Assembly (NCBI GenBank): GCA_900541665.1 | Contig: UQKV01000058.1 | Coordinates: forward strand, 1 to 11,765 | DNA: 11,765 bases | From: an uncultured Collinsella sp. | GTDB lineage: Bacteria; Actinomycetota; Coriobacteriia; Coriobacteriales; Coriobacteriaceae | Reading direction: 5' to 3' | Shown: one piece after another, positions 6,846 to 11,765 of the stretch | How the letters are laid out: the number at the start of each line of letters is the position of its first letter | Numbering within the stretch: the first letter of the stretch is position 1 | Translations under genes and position numbers: made by a program | Notes under the pieces: generated by a model | Databases searched by the model: none | What the model was told of the DNA's origin: nothing | What the model saw: only the letters and a program-made list of their open reading frames with translations

Positions 6846-7151
6846 ATGACAGAAATGCAAGCAATCGCAGCCATCGTGCTGTCTTTCGCCGTGCCGTTCG
6901 CGGTGCAGCTGATCAAGACCGAGGCCATGACCGGCAAGGCCGCGCGCATCCTGGCGCTGGGCTGCTCGCTCCTGGCGGGCGTCGTGACCGGCTTCGTGGG
7001 CGGCGTGCCCGCAGGCCCGGGCGCATGGGTCACGTGCGCCTTCGCCGTGGTAGGCGGCGTGCAGGCGGCCTACACGCTGTTCAAGTCGGTGGGCATCACA
7101 TCCAAGTGGCTCGACGCCCTGTTGGGCGTGACCGTAGGCGGGAAGGAGTAG
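6846..7151 (+). CDS. Holin
   Basis: ATG 6846 follows AGAAAGGAATCCGAA; an upstream ATG at 6801 in frame would overlap the previous gene and is not favoured. The 101-aa protein has three hydrophobic segments at about 5-23 (AIAAIVLSFAVPFAVQLI), 34-54 (LALGCSLLAGVVTGFVGGV) and 59-78 (AWVTCAFAVVGGVQAAYTLF), and a short charged C-terminus. Small size, three membrane spans and position 3 nt before the amidase gene indicate a holin that opens the inner membrane to release or activate the endolysin. The specific holin family is not recognised. Confidence 0.8.
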   Translation: MTEMQAIAAIVLSFAVPFAVQLIKTEAMTGKAARILALGCSLLAGVVTGFVGGVPAGPGAWVTCAFAVVGGVQAAYTLFKSVGITSKWLDALLGVTVGGKE

Positions 7152-7154
7152 GCA

Positions 7155-7967
7155 ATGGCTAAACTGTTCATCATCTGCGGCCACGGCGCTGGCGACCCCG
7201 GCTGCTGCGCCGGCGGCTACACCGAGGCGGAGCGAGTCCGAGCCCTCGGCAAGCGCATCAAGGAGCTCGGCGGCTCCGAGGTCGAGCTGGGCGATACGTC
7301 CCGCAACTGGTACGCCGACGGCGGGCTTAACCGCCTGAGCACCGACGCGCCAGTGGTGGAGCTGCACATGGACGCCAGCGGCATCGCCACGGCCCACGGC
7401 GCGCACGTCATCATCAAGGAGGGCTTTGAGCCTGACGAGTACGACAATGCGCTGGCCGACAAGCTGGCGGCGTTCATGCCCGGGCGCTCCGAGAAGCTGG
7501 TGCGCCGTTCCGACCTCGCGAACCCGAACCGAGCCGCGGCGCGCGGCATCAACTACCGCCTGTGCGAGAACGGCTTCATCGACAACGACGGCGACCGCGA
7601 GAAGTTCAACGGCAACCTGGACGAGCTGGCGCGCATCTACCTGGAATGCTTCGGCATCACTGCTGGAAGCGCCCCAGCAGCCGTCCCGCAGCCGCAGCCT
7701 GCGCAGCAGGAAACGACCGAGAACTTCGGCGGCACCTACCGCTGCACTGTGGACTACCTGCGCGTGCGCGACGCCCCCGGCCTGGGCGGCACCGAGGTGG
7801 CGCACTATTCCAGCGGCGAGACCGTGACGCTGGATAACTGGTACAAGATCGCCGACGGCTACGTGTGGGGCCGATACACGGGCTACAGCGGCGCAACGCG
7901 CTACATCGCCGTGGGCAAGGCCACGGGCAAGCCAGAGGCCGACGACTATCTGGTGAAGGTGGGATAG
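7155..7967 (+). CDS. Endolysin, N-acetylmuramoyl-L-alanine amidase (Amidase_3 type)
   Basis: The 270-aa protein starts at ATG 7155 behind GGGAAGGAGTAGGCA. The N-terminal ~175 residues fit zinc-dependent Amidase_3: IICGHGAGDPG with H10, E24 or E26 as the next likely ligand, H71 in VVELHMDAS, and E138 in RLCENGFIDN, the usual catalytic Glu. It cuts the bond between MurNAc and L-Ala of peptidoglycan. A Pro/Gln linker (~176-190) leads to a C-terminal SH3-like region (YLRVRDAPGLGGTEVAHYSS), a likely wall-binding module. There is no signal peptide, so export should depend on the holin. Both catalytic and binding parts look intact. Confidence 0.92.
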   Translation: MAKLFIICGHGAGDPGCCAGGYTEAERVRALGKRIKELGGSEVELGDTSRNWYADGGLNRLSTDAPVVELHMDASGIATAHGAHVIIKEGFEPDEYDNALADKLAAFMPGRSEKLVRRSDLANPNRAAARGINYRLCENGFIDNDGDREKFNGNLDELARIYLECFGITAGSAPAAVPQPQPAQQETTENFGGTYRCTVDYLRVRDAPGLGGTEVAHYSSGETVTLDNWYKIADGYVWGRYTGYSGATRYIAVGKATGKPEADDYLVKVG

Positions 7968-7970
7968 GCC

Positions 7971-8282
7971 ATGCCGTACCCGAGCCCCGCAGACGAGGAG
8001 CGCAACGGCGGGTGCGGCCCCATCCTCGCGGCGGTCGTCCTGCTGTTCATCGTCCTTGCCGCCGCCAGCTGCGCGTCGCAGGCCATGGGAGCGCAAGACG
8101 TGACCGTGAGGCAAGCCCGCACGGACGGCCCCATATACGACCTGCCCGAGGGCATCGGCCAGGAAATCGTGTGCGACGAGCACAACCGCGAGTACCTGCT
8201 GCTTACCACCGAGCAGGGCGGCGTGTTCCTCATGCCGTACCTCGACGAGGACGGCGAGCAGGAGATCATGCCGCAGGCCTAG
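7971..8282 (+). CDS. Small membrane protein or lipoprotein after the endolysin
   Basis: A 103-aa frame starting 3 nt after the amidase stop. A short N-terminus (GGCGP) leads to one hydrophobic segment (ILAAVVLLFIVLAAASC, 18-34). The Cys after LAAAS loosely resembles a lipobox, though Ala at -3 is atypical. The rest is soluble and acidic, with REYLLLTTEQGG and MPYLDEDGEQEI, which resembles small proteins (DUF6440-like) from phage lysis regions. It could be an outer-surface or membrane lysis accessory. It is the last phage gene and is followed by a terminator. Confidence 0.7.
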   Translation: MPYPSPADEERNGGCGPILAAVVLLFIVLAAASCASQAMGAQDVTVRQARTDGPIYDLPEGIGQEIVCDEHNREYLLLTTEQGGVFLMPYLDEDGEQEIMPQA

Positions 8283-8287
8283 AACGC

Positions 8288-8322
8288 AAAGAAGCCGCCC
8301 CGTATGGAGCGGCTTCTTTCTA
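8288..8322 (+). terminator. Terminator at the right end of the prophage
   Basis: AAAGAAGCCGC and GCGGCTTCTTT form an 11-bp perfect stem around a 10-nt loop (8288-8319), the right arm ending in a short T run. The A and T runs make it able to work in both directions. It lies between the last phage gene and ssrA, whose transcript converges on it. Confidence 0.75.
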
Positions 8323-8387
8323 TCTGACGAGCAATACGAACGCCCGCCTAACGACGGACACGCGTATGTGTTCGCCTACTGAACAGT

Positions 8388-8432
8388 TGGTGGAGGCGCG
8401 GAGAATCGAACTCCGGTCCACGAAAGCCCCCT
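8388..8432. other. Probable prophage attachment site in the ssrA 3' end
   Basis: Phage genes run up to the 3' end of an intact tmRNA, and the opposite flank is host-like. Integration into tRNA-like 3' ends that restores the gene is well known, and ssrA is a common target. The core should be a stretch of this 3' segment repeated at the other phage end, outside the window, so its limits are not seen. Confidence 0.55.
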
Positions 8433-8617
8433 GATTGGCATCTCCAAGCTCAGTCGCTGGTTTTGTCTCGGACGCTTTGCGCGCAGCGACACGCTCGCGG
8501 CGTCCTAACCGGTTCGGTCTTAGCCTGCGCCATACCGATTACGTGCGCAGGAGCATTCCCCTAAAATGACGTCGCGCCGGTGTCGGGGAAATCACCGGGT
8601 TGACGCGCCGCTATAAA

Positions 8618-8659
8618 CTAAGCAGCGAGAGCCATAGGCTCAAAAGAAGAGTTGTTGTC
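8618..8659 (-). other. tmRNA proteolysis-tag reading frame
   Basis: Reads DNNSSFEPMALAA then TAG. The ALAA end is the classic degron recognised by ClpXP-type proteases. An upstream in-frame TGA lies six bases before the GAC. The resume codon is assumed to be this GAC and could be one codon different. Confidence 0.8.
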
Positions 8660-8847
8660 AATTCAATTTGACGGTACCCCTGTTTAACGAGGCGAGGAGA
8701 CCTCGGCTTGCTTCCTCTCTCAGAGCTATCGTGTCGAAACCAGTCGCCCCCGAATGTCGGGAAAGTCTGGATGGCATTGGGCACGAGTACCCAACACCCG
8801 TCGACTTTTCAAGGAACATACGGGGCGAGCCCCGCTTGTGGAGTGTT

Positions 8848-8853
8848 ATCTTA
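8848..8853 (-). promoter_or_regulatory. Possible extended -10 of ssrA
   Basis: The minus strand reads TGGTAAGAT, a TGN-extended -10 (TAAGAT). It would give a leader of ~90 nt before the mature 5' end, compatible with RNase P trimming. No good -35 is seen, and no better box lies nearer the 5' end. Confidence 0.3.
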
Positions 8854-8924
8854 CCACGTTCTGAAAGCGGACAGCTGTTCTATGCACGAGCTGTGAAGAC
8901 CCCAATGTGCGCTGCACTTCGCAC

Positions 8925-8952
8925 TTTTGCTACCGATCGCGTCACGTATATT
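8925..8952 (+). promoter_or_regulatory. Possible promoter of the 145-aa gene
   Basis: TATATT (8947-8952) is a good -10. TTTTGC (8925-8930), 16 nt upstream, is a weak -35. The box lies 36 nt before the ATG, as expected for a host gene read away from ssrA. Confidence 0.4.
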
Positions 8953-8988
8953 TTCGCCAAGCACAATTGACCCTTCGAAAGGACCGTT

Positions 8989-9426
8989 ATGGATACCAAG
9001 CAGCAACTCGTCAATGCCCTCGCAGGCCTGGGCTCAACCATTACCGAAGCTATGGATGTCATCGAGGGCTTTGTCCCCTGCGGACATCCCGCCCTCGTGG
9101 TCACGGGCGCCCTCAACGCGCTCACCGACGGCGCCGATGAGGCCACACTCGCCGAGCACGTTGAAACCGTCCGCGGCTTCATCGACCACGTAAGCGAAAA
9201 CCGCGGCGTCACCGCACATCACGACATCGAGCTTGGCGAGCTCACGGGTGCAAAGGCCGAACTCTTTGCCGAAATCAGCGCTATAGCCATCCTCACCAAA
9301 ACCGCTGGCGTCAAGAACACCCAGGTCAACGAATGGCTCTACCGCAGTCTCGCTGCCCTCAATCAATCCGATGTCACAGCAGCAGATAAGCTCGCCGAAG
9401 CCGCTGCCATAAAAACGCGGCTTTAA
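8989..9426 (+). CDS. Conserved-looking host protein of unknown function
   Basis: The 145-aa frame starts at ATG 8989 behind CGAAAGGACCGTT. Codon use is GC-rich and regular, which supports a real gene. The product is acidic, largely helical and soluble, with no signal peptide: an N-terminal helix (QQLVNALAGLGSTITEAMDV), a Gly/Pro turn (FVPCGHPAL), then three or four helices ending in KLAEAAAIKTRL. I do not recognise the family. It is the first host gene after ssrA, is divergent from it, and stands alone with no operon partner. Confidence 0.75.
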   Translation: MDTKQQLVNALAGLGSTITEAMDVIEGFVPCGHPALVVTGALNALTDGADEATLAEHVETVRGFIDHVSENRGVTAHHDIELGELTGAKAELFAEISAIAILTKTAGVKNTQVNEWLYRSLAALNQSDVTAADKLAEAAAIKTRL

Positions 9427-9454
9427 GACTTAGTTCTCATTTCGAGCCATAATT

Positions 9455-9517
9455 GAAGAGCAAGCCAGATACAGCACATAGTCACATGAGAGATTTGAGA
9501 GATCCAGCTTGCTCTTC
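9455..9517. repeat. 11-bp perfect inverted repeat between convergent genes
   Basis: GAAGAGCAAGC (9455-9465) and GCTTGCTCTTC (9507-9517) are perfect reverse complements 41 nt apart. They lie between two convergent genes, but neither side has a T run, so this is not a standard terminator. The AT-richer spacer contains GAGAGATTTGAGAGAT, a short direct repeat. It could be a structured RNA, or a terminus left by a small mobile element. Confidence 0.55.
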
Positions 9518-9545
9518 GACTAAAAATGATATCTGTCCATGCTAA

Positions 9546-9656
9546 TTAACGCTTTGCTTTTCGCACAATCCAACGTACCAGCCTAAATCCGAGCACGATA
9601 AGCGCAATTAGTATCGCAAGTAAGACGATTTCGGGACCGCGCACAAAACCACCGCC
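9546..9656 (-). pseudogene. C-terminal membrane anchor beyond an in-frame TAG
   Basis: In the same frame as the secreted protein ending at 9657, the codons after its TAG remain open for 36 more residues to a TAA: GGGFVRGPE, then a hydrophobic span (IVLLAILIALIVLGF), then RLVRWIVRKAKR. Gly-rich linker, membrane span and basic tail are the usual layout of a surface-protein anchor. It is either a cut-off 3' end, reached by readthrough, or a separate tiny frame from the GTG at FVRGP. The anchor-like layout argues for one original gene. Confidence 0.6.
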
Positions 9657-10172
9657 CTAGTATGCATAGGTGTGCAGAGTCGTTCCCTGCATTTCTGCGC
9701 CCAAGAACACATTTCCAGTATACAAGCCTGGTATAGACACATTCACGCGCTGTAGCGCTCGTGTACTATTCCAGGTAAAGGAATCAGATGCCGTTCCCAG
9801 GGGAACAGAATAATTCGAACCCCATGCACTCGTTATCTTATGATTGCCGATTTTAATGTAGAACTCCTGAAATATCACCGAGTTATAGTAAACCCTCCAT
9901 GTGCCAGAGGCGTTTTGATAATAAGAATCCCACGCGTTACACGGCTCAATAGTCGGAATATATTCAATTCCAATTTTGCCTTCAGTTCCATCCGGCAAAA
10001 TAACGGTATATTCCTGACTCGCACGATCTTTCAGTTGAAATGAAACACTCACTGGATATTCGCTATTGTCATTAGTCAGGAAATCATCCGCAAACCCTAT
10101 TGAGGGCGTAAACAGCGATAGGGCAGCCACTAACAGTAGTAATGCAACAGGTAAAGATAGGCGCTTGTTCAT
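9657..10172 (-). CDS. Secreted beta-rich protein, probably missing its membrane anchor
   Basis: ATG at 10172 is chosen because AGGAGCGAGCATT precedes it and a signal peptide starts there (MNKRLSLPVALLLLVAALSL, likely cut after GFA at residue 28); a start at 10217 would bury the signal. The 171-aa product then has beta-type sequence: YPVSVSFQLKD, GTWRVYYNSVIFQEFYIKIG, NHKITSAWGS. The pattern recalls DUF5626 secreted proteins, from memory and unconfirmed. It ends TLHTYAY-TAG, yet the frame goes on beyond the TAG into a membrane span and basic tail. The base composition is much more AT-rich than its neighbours, suggesting recent transfer. As sequenced it would be released, not anchored. Confidence 0.7.
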   Translation of the reverse strand: MNKRLSLPVALLLLVAALSLFTPSIGFADDFLTNDNSEYPVSVSFQLKDRASQEYTVILPDGTEGKIGIEYIPTIEPCNAWDSYYQNASGTWRVYYNSVIFQEFYIKIGNHKITSAWGSNYSVPLGTASDSFTWNSTRALQRVNVSIPGLYTGNVFLGAEMQGTTLHTYAY

Positions 10173-10614
10173 AATGCTCGCTCCTAAAATAAATTCAGCT
10201 CCATCAACTAAGCACATCTAAGACGCTTATTGCCAAATATGGTTCCGAATCTTGATAGCATCATGAACCTCCATATGTTTCTTTTAGCGTATCGCTTTAT
10301 GTACCCGTACGCAAGCACTCTAACTTTGTTATTTGGGAGCCAGCCGGCGAAAGGATAGAAGTAAACTGTCCCTGGAACTTGCCGAGATAAACGCTTTGGT
10401 TAGAAGCACTTGGCCTCATCAATCCATCGGAGGCTCCCCCAACAAAGCACATCTCCGAAACAGATTTCCGACCATCTGACCCAAAATATCGAGTCGACAG
10501 GACTGAGAAGGCTTCTAGAGGGGCGGCGTATTTAAGAAATTAGGCAGTCCATGGCAAAATAGTGTGCACCCTTTGGGGTGACAGAGCTCCAGGGGACGCA
10601 CATATAGGTTTACG
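10173..10614. other. Gene-poor AT-richer stretch
   Basis: There is no convincing intact gene here. It holds the ribosome site of the secreted protein, a minus-strand open frame without a start (10297-10539), and GGGTGCACACTATTTTGCCATG on the minus strand near 10550-10575. Composition is mixed, AT-rich to ~10340 and more balanced after. No clear promoter or terminator was found. Confidence 0.5.
10297..10539 (-). pseudogene. Start-less 80-codon open frame, possible gene relic or repeat
   Basis: Minus-strand frame with no stop from TAA at 10540-10542 to TAA at 10297-10299. It includes APLEAFSVLSTRYFGSDGRK and SASNQSVYLGKFQGQFTSIL, which look protein-like, but there is no start codon with a ribosome site; the only early ATG is at residue 30. 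Just upstream a different frame reads GAHYFAMDCLIS and stops, as if one base change had broken a longer frame. It could equally be a non-coding genomic repeat that happens to stay open. Confidence 0.3.
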
Positions 10615-11130
10615 TTAGCGGGACGCCCGCCCACCACATTCGGCCAAAGCCAGAATTGGCATCATTTGGCGCGGGGTCTTTGCTGCAAGATCGGCATGTT
10701 CGAGCAGCTTACGATCGTTGGTCACCAAGTAATCGACCTGCGCGCGCCTACACGCGGCGAGTACCAAGTTGTCCTCGTAATCGCGATGGAGCGACAGATA
10801 TTTGTCGGCTAGCCAAAGGTCCGACGCATCTGCACCTACGGCCGTGGCGTTTTCGGTCATATTCCGAACAAACGCCAGCGCCGCATCGCCAATCGCGCGG
10901 GCAGAAGCCTCGTCGAGCGCTCCCCCGCTGGCAAGAACGCTACGCTTCAGTTCGTGTTGGACAACGTACAGCACGTCCTTGGCGATATGCACCGGAAAGA
11001 ACAGCAATGCCCCCGCCTCCGTCGCCTGCCCAATAAACGCACGCGCGGCAAGCGACTCGGCATGGTCGACGCAAAACGAATCGACCCAAACGTTGGCATC
11101 CACCATGATCTTAAGAGGGGCTCCGCTCAC
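10615..11130 (-). CDS. PIN-domain ribonuclease, toxin of a toxin-antitoxin pair
   Basis: GTG at 11130 is chosen: it overlaps the antitoxin stop (GTGA) and AAGGGG lies 7 nt upstream. An in-frame ATG at 11106 would also keep the domain; the longer start at 11190 lies inside the antitoxin gene. The 171-aa protein shows a PIN fold: MVDANVWVDSF with D11 after the first strand, then DYEDNLVLAACRRA with D120, then YLVTNDRKLLEHA with D139, the acidic residues that hold the metal ion. PIN toxins cut tRNA, rRNA or mRNA when freed from the antitoxin. It is longer than a minimal VapC owing to inserted helices at ~65-110. The partner gene directly upstream supports the toxin role. Confidence 0.85.
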   Translation of the reverse strand: MSGAPLKIMVDANVWVDSFCVDHAESLAARAFIGQATEAGALLFFPVHIAKDVLYVVQHELKRSVLASGGALDEASARAIGDAALAFVRNMTENATAVGADASDLWLADKYLSLHRDYEDNLVLAACRRAQVDYLVTNDRKLLEHADLAAKTPRQMMPILALAECGGRASR

Positions 11131-11480
11131 AGGATCATCCCCTTTTGGCGATAGCGATCGTCCATGGTCTCGGAATAGATTGTGTCCCAATCGCGGGCAT
11201 CGGATGCAAGCGACGCATCGATACCCAAGTCCGCGTAAAGCTGATCCGCCGCCGCCCAGGAAGCAGCAAACGGCGAATCTAACACGGCACCCCGCTGTCG
11301 GTCGTTAACGGCCTCGAGGATTTCCTCGCACGAACCGCCGCCCTGCGCAACCTTGGCCACGACCTTTTTGATGAGTTCGGGCAGCGTTCCGCCCGAAAGC
11401 CGCAGCGCCTCCTCGGCGCGTTCTTTAACCGAGCGATCCACGCGAACATTTACCTGCACCATGCTGCCAGCAACACTCAT
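11127..11480 (-). CDS. Antitoxin, ribbon-helix-helix (RelB/DinJ-like)
   Basis: Start ATG 11480 is preferred: GAGAGGAG lies ~10 nt upstream and a promoter just before that. An ATG six codons further in (MVQVNVRVD) is possible. In the 117-aa product, VQVNVRVDRSVKERAEEAL is the DNA-contacting strand plus first helix of RelB/DinJ proteins, followed by a second helix (LPELIKKVVAKVA). The rest, with SFAASWAAADQLYADLG-like acidic helices, should wrap the toxin. It neutralises the PIN protein and probably represses the operon. The stop overlaps the toxin start by 3 nt, a sign of coupled translation. RelB-like antitoxin with PIN toxin is a mixed pairing. Confidence 0.82.
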   Translation of the reverse strand: MSVAGSMVQVNVRVDRSVKERAEEALRLSGGTLPELIKKVVAKVAQGGGSCEEILEAVNDRQRGAVLDSPFAASWAAADQLYADLGIDASLASDARDWDTIYSETMDDRYRQKGMIL

Positions 11481-11502
11481 ATCGATCACGCTCCTCTCGC
11501 CT

Positions 11503-11549
11503 GCTATCATTGCTAGCATCACTATATAGGGCTGATAGCACACGGTCAA
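11503..11549 (-). promoter_or_regulatory. Promoter and probable operator of the toxin-antitoxin operon
   Basis: On the minus strand TTGACC (11544-11549) and TATAGT (11521-11526) are 17 nt apart, a near-consensus sigma70-type promoter. GCTATCA (11503-11509) and TGATAGC (11533-11539) form an inverted repeat spanning the -10, with TGCTAGCA (11511-11518, one base off a shared edge) inside it. This layout fits autorepression by the ribbon-helix-helix antitoxin. The binding itself is inferred. Confidence 0.7.
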
Positions 11550-11553
11550 ACGC

Positions 11554-11599
11554 AAAAAAGCCCGCACCCGAACGACGGCAATGCCGCCCGGGCGCAGGC
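11554..11599 (-). terminator. Terminator of the metal ATPase gene
   Basis: The minus strand reads GCCTGCGCCCG ... CGGGTGCGGGC then TTTTTT (11559-11554). The 11-bp stem holds only if two positions are G-U wobble pairs, which form in minus-strand RNA but are A-C mismatches in plus-strand RNA, so the direction is clear. It lies 20 nt after the ATPase stop. Confidence 0.8.
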
Positions 11600-11619
11600 C
11601 ATAAACTCAAGCAAAAATG

Positions 11620-11765
11620 CTAGCGCAGATATGCTTTCGCGTTGCTCAGACTGTAGGCGATCGTCGAGCCGTTGTGCAGCAGCGACGACGTCTGCGGGGT
11701 AATCGCGCCGGTGATCCCCAGCGCCAAGAGCGCTGAGTTGGTGAGCATCACCTTAGAGTAGGAGC
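11620..11765 (-). CDS. Heavy-metal P-type ATPase, C-terminal end
   Basis: A 48-residue C-terminal fragment open to the right edge. It has a hydrophobic stretch (NSALLALGITGAITP) and then SSLLHNGSTIAYSLSNAKAY-LR and a TAG. The LLHNGST-type motif after the last membrane helix is characteristic of P1B ATPases, which pump Cu, Zn, Cd or Pb out of the cell. The metal cannot be told from this fragment, since the metal-site and phosphorylation motifs lie outside the window. Confidence 0.8.
   Translation of the reverse strand, partial: SYSKVMLTNSALLALGITGAITPQTSSLLHNGSTIAYSLSNAKAYLR

Larger units (their letters stand above)
8388..8751 (-). ncRNA. ssrA: tmRNA (transfer-messenger RNA)
   Basis: On the minus strand the RNA begins GGGGGCGACTGGTTTCGACA (8751 down), the standard bacterial tmRNA start. 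It ends with a T-arm (CGGAG-TTCGATT-CTCCG) and CGCCTCCACCA at 8388, with CCA encoded. GGGGGCG pairs with CGCCTCC as a 7-bp acceptor stem including one G-U. The internal tag reading frame ends ALAA-stop. It is 364 nt, normal for one-piece tmRNA. It frees ribosomes stalled on broken mRNA and tags the peptide for proteolysis. The gene looks complete despite the prophage at its 3' end. Confidence 0.96.

Noticed and set aside
6693..8183. 496-aa minus-strand frame under the lysis genes
   Set aside because: Antisense to holin and amidase genes with clear motifs; its composition is typical of high-GC shadow frames.
8777..8794. TTGGG...CCCAA near-palindrome upstream of ssrA
   Set aside because: Only a 5-bp stem with an 8-nt centre; too short to claim as an operator.
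8668..8970. 100-aa plus frame across ssrA and its upstream region
   Set aside because: It overlaps the tmRNA 5' half on the opposite strand, which accounts for the sequence.
10208..10261. 17-codon minus-strand frame MLSRFGTIFGNKRLRCA behind GGAGG, upstream of the secreted protein
   Set aside because: It could be a leader peptide, but no attenuator structure or regulatory codon run is seen; probably chance.

Overview
The window is the right-hand end of a prophage (about 1-8387) lying against the 3' end of a bacterial tmRNA gene (ssrA, minus strand, 8388-8751), followed by host chromosome (8752-11765). GC-rich coding sequence, a tmRNA tag read as DNNSSFEPMALAA and the phage style suggest a gut actinobacterium of the Coriobacteriia, perhaps Collinsella. 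That assignment is inference; no marker here fixes the species.

Phage structural region (3-4055). A partial tail/antireceptor protein, a small unknown protein, a coiled-coil baseplate/fibre protein with a BppU-like start, and a protein ending in a C-type-lectin-like fold form a tightly packed + strand series. The last one is the target of a diversity-generating retroelement (DGR).

DGR (3808-6068). A variable repeat (VR, 3808-3937) at the end of the target gene is matched by a template repeat (TR, 4546-4674). All 11 substitutions between them fall on TR adenines, the hallmark of mutagenic retrohoming. An Avd-like accessory gene (4052-4522) precedes the TR, a structured spacer follows it, and a reverse transcriptase with a YMDD motif (4887-6068) completes the cassette. 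A small hairpin just after the VR resembles the target-site hairpin of known DGRs. The VR also carries one extra base relative to the TR, which throws the end of the target protein out of frame: 302 aa expected, 338 aa as read. A nine-G run at the 3' end of the RT gene is a second possible frame switch.

Lysis region (6087-8282). A small unknown protein, a membrane-anchored coiled-coil protein, a holin, an N-acetylmuramoyl-L-alanine amidase with a C-terminal wall-binding-like region, and a small membrane or lipoprotein, ending in an intrinsic terminator. No integrase is in the window, so it is probably at the other end of the prophage.

Host side. After ssrA come an unrecognised 145-aa protein; a visibly AT-richer block with a secreted protein whose C-terminal membrane anchor lies beyond an in-frame TAG; a gene-poor stretch with a decayed open frame; a PIN-domain toxin / ribbon-helix-helix antitoxin operon with a strong promoter and probable operator; and the C-terminal end of a P-type metal ATPase with its own terminator.
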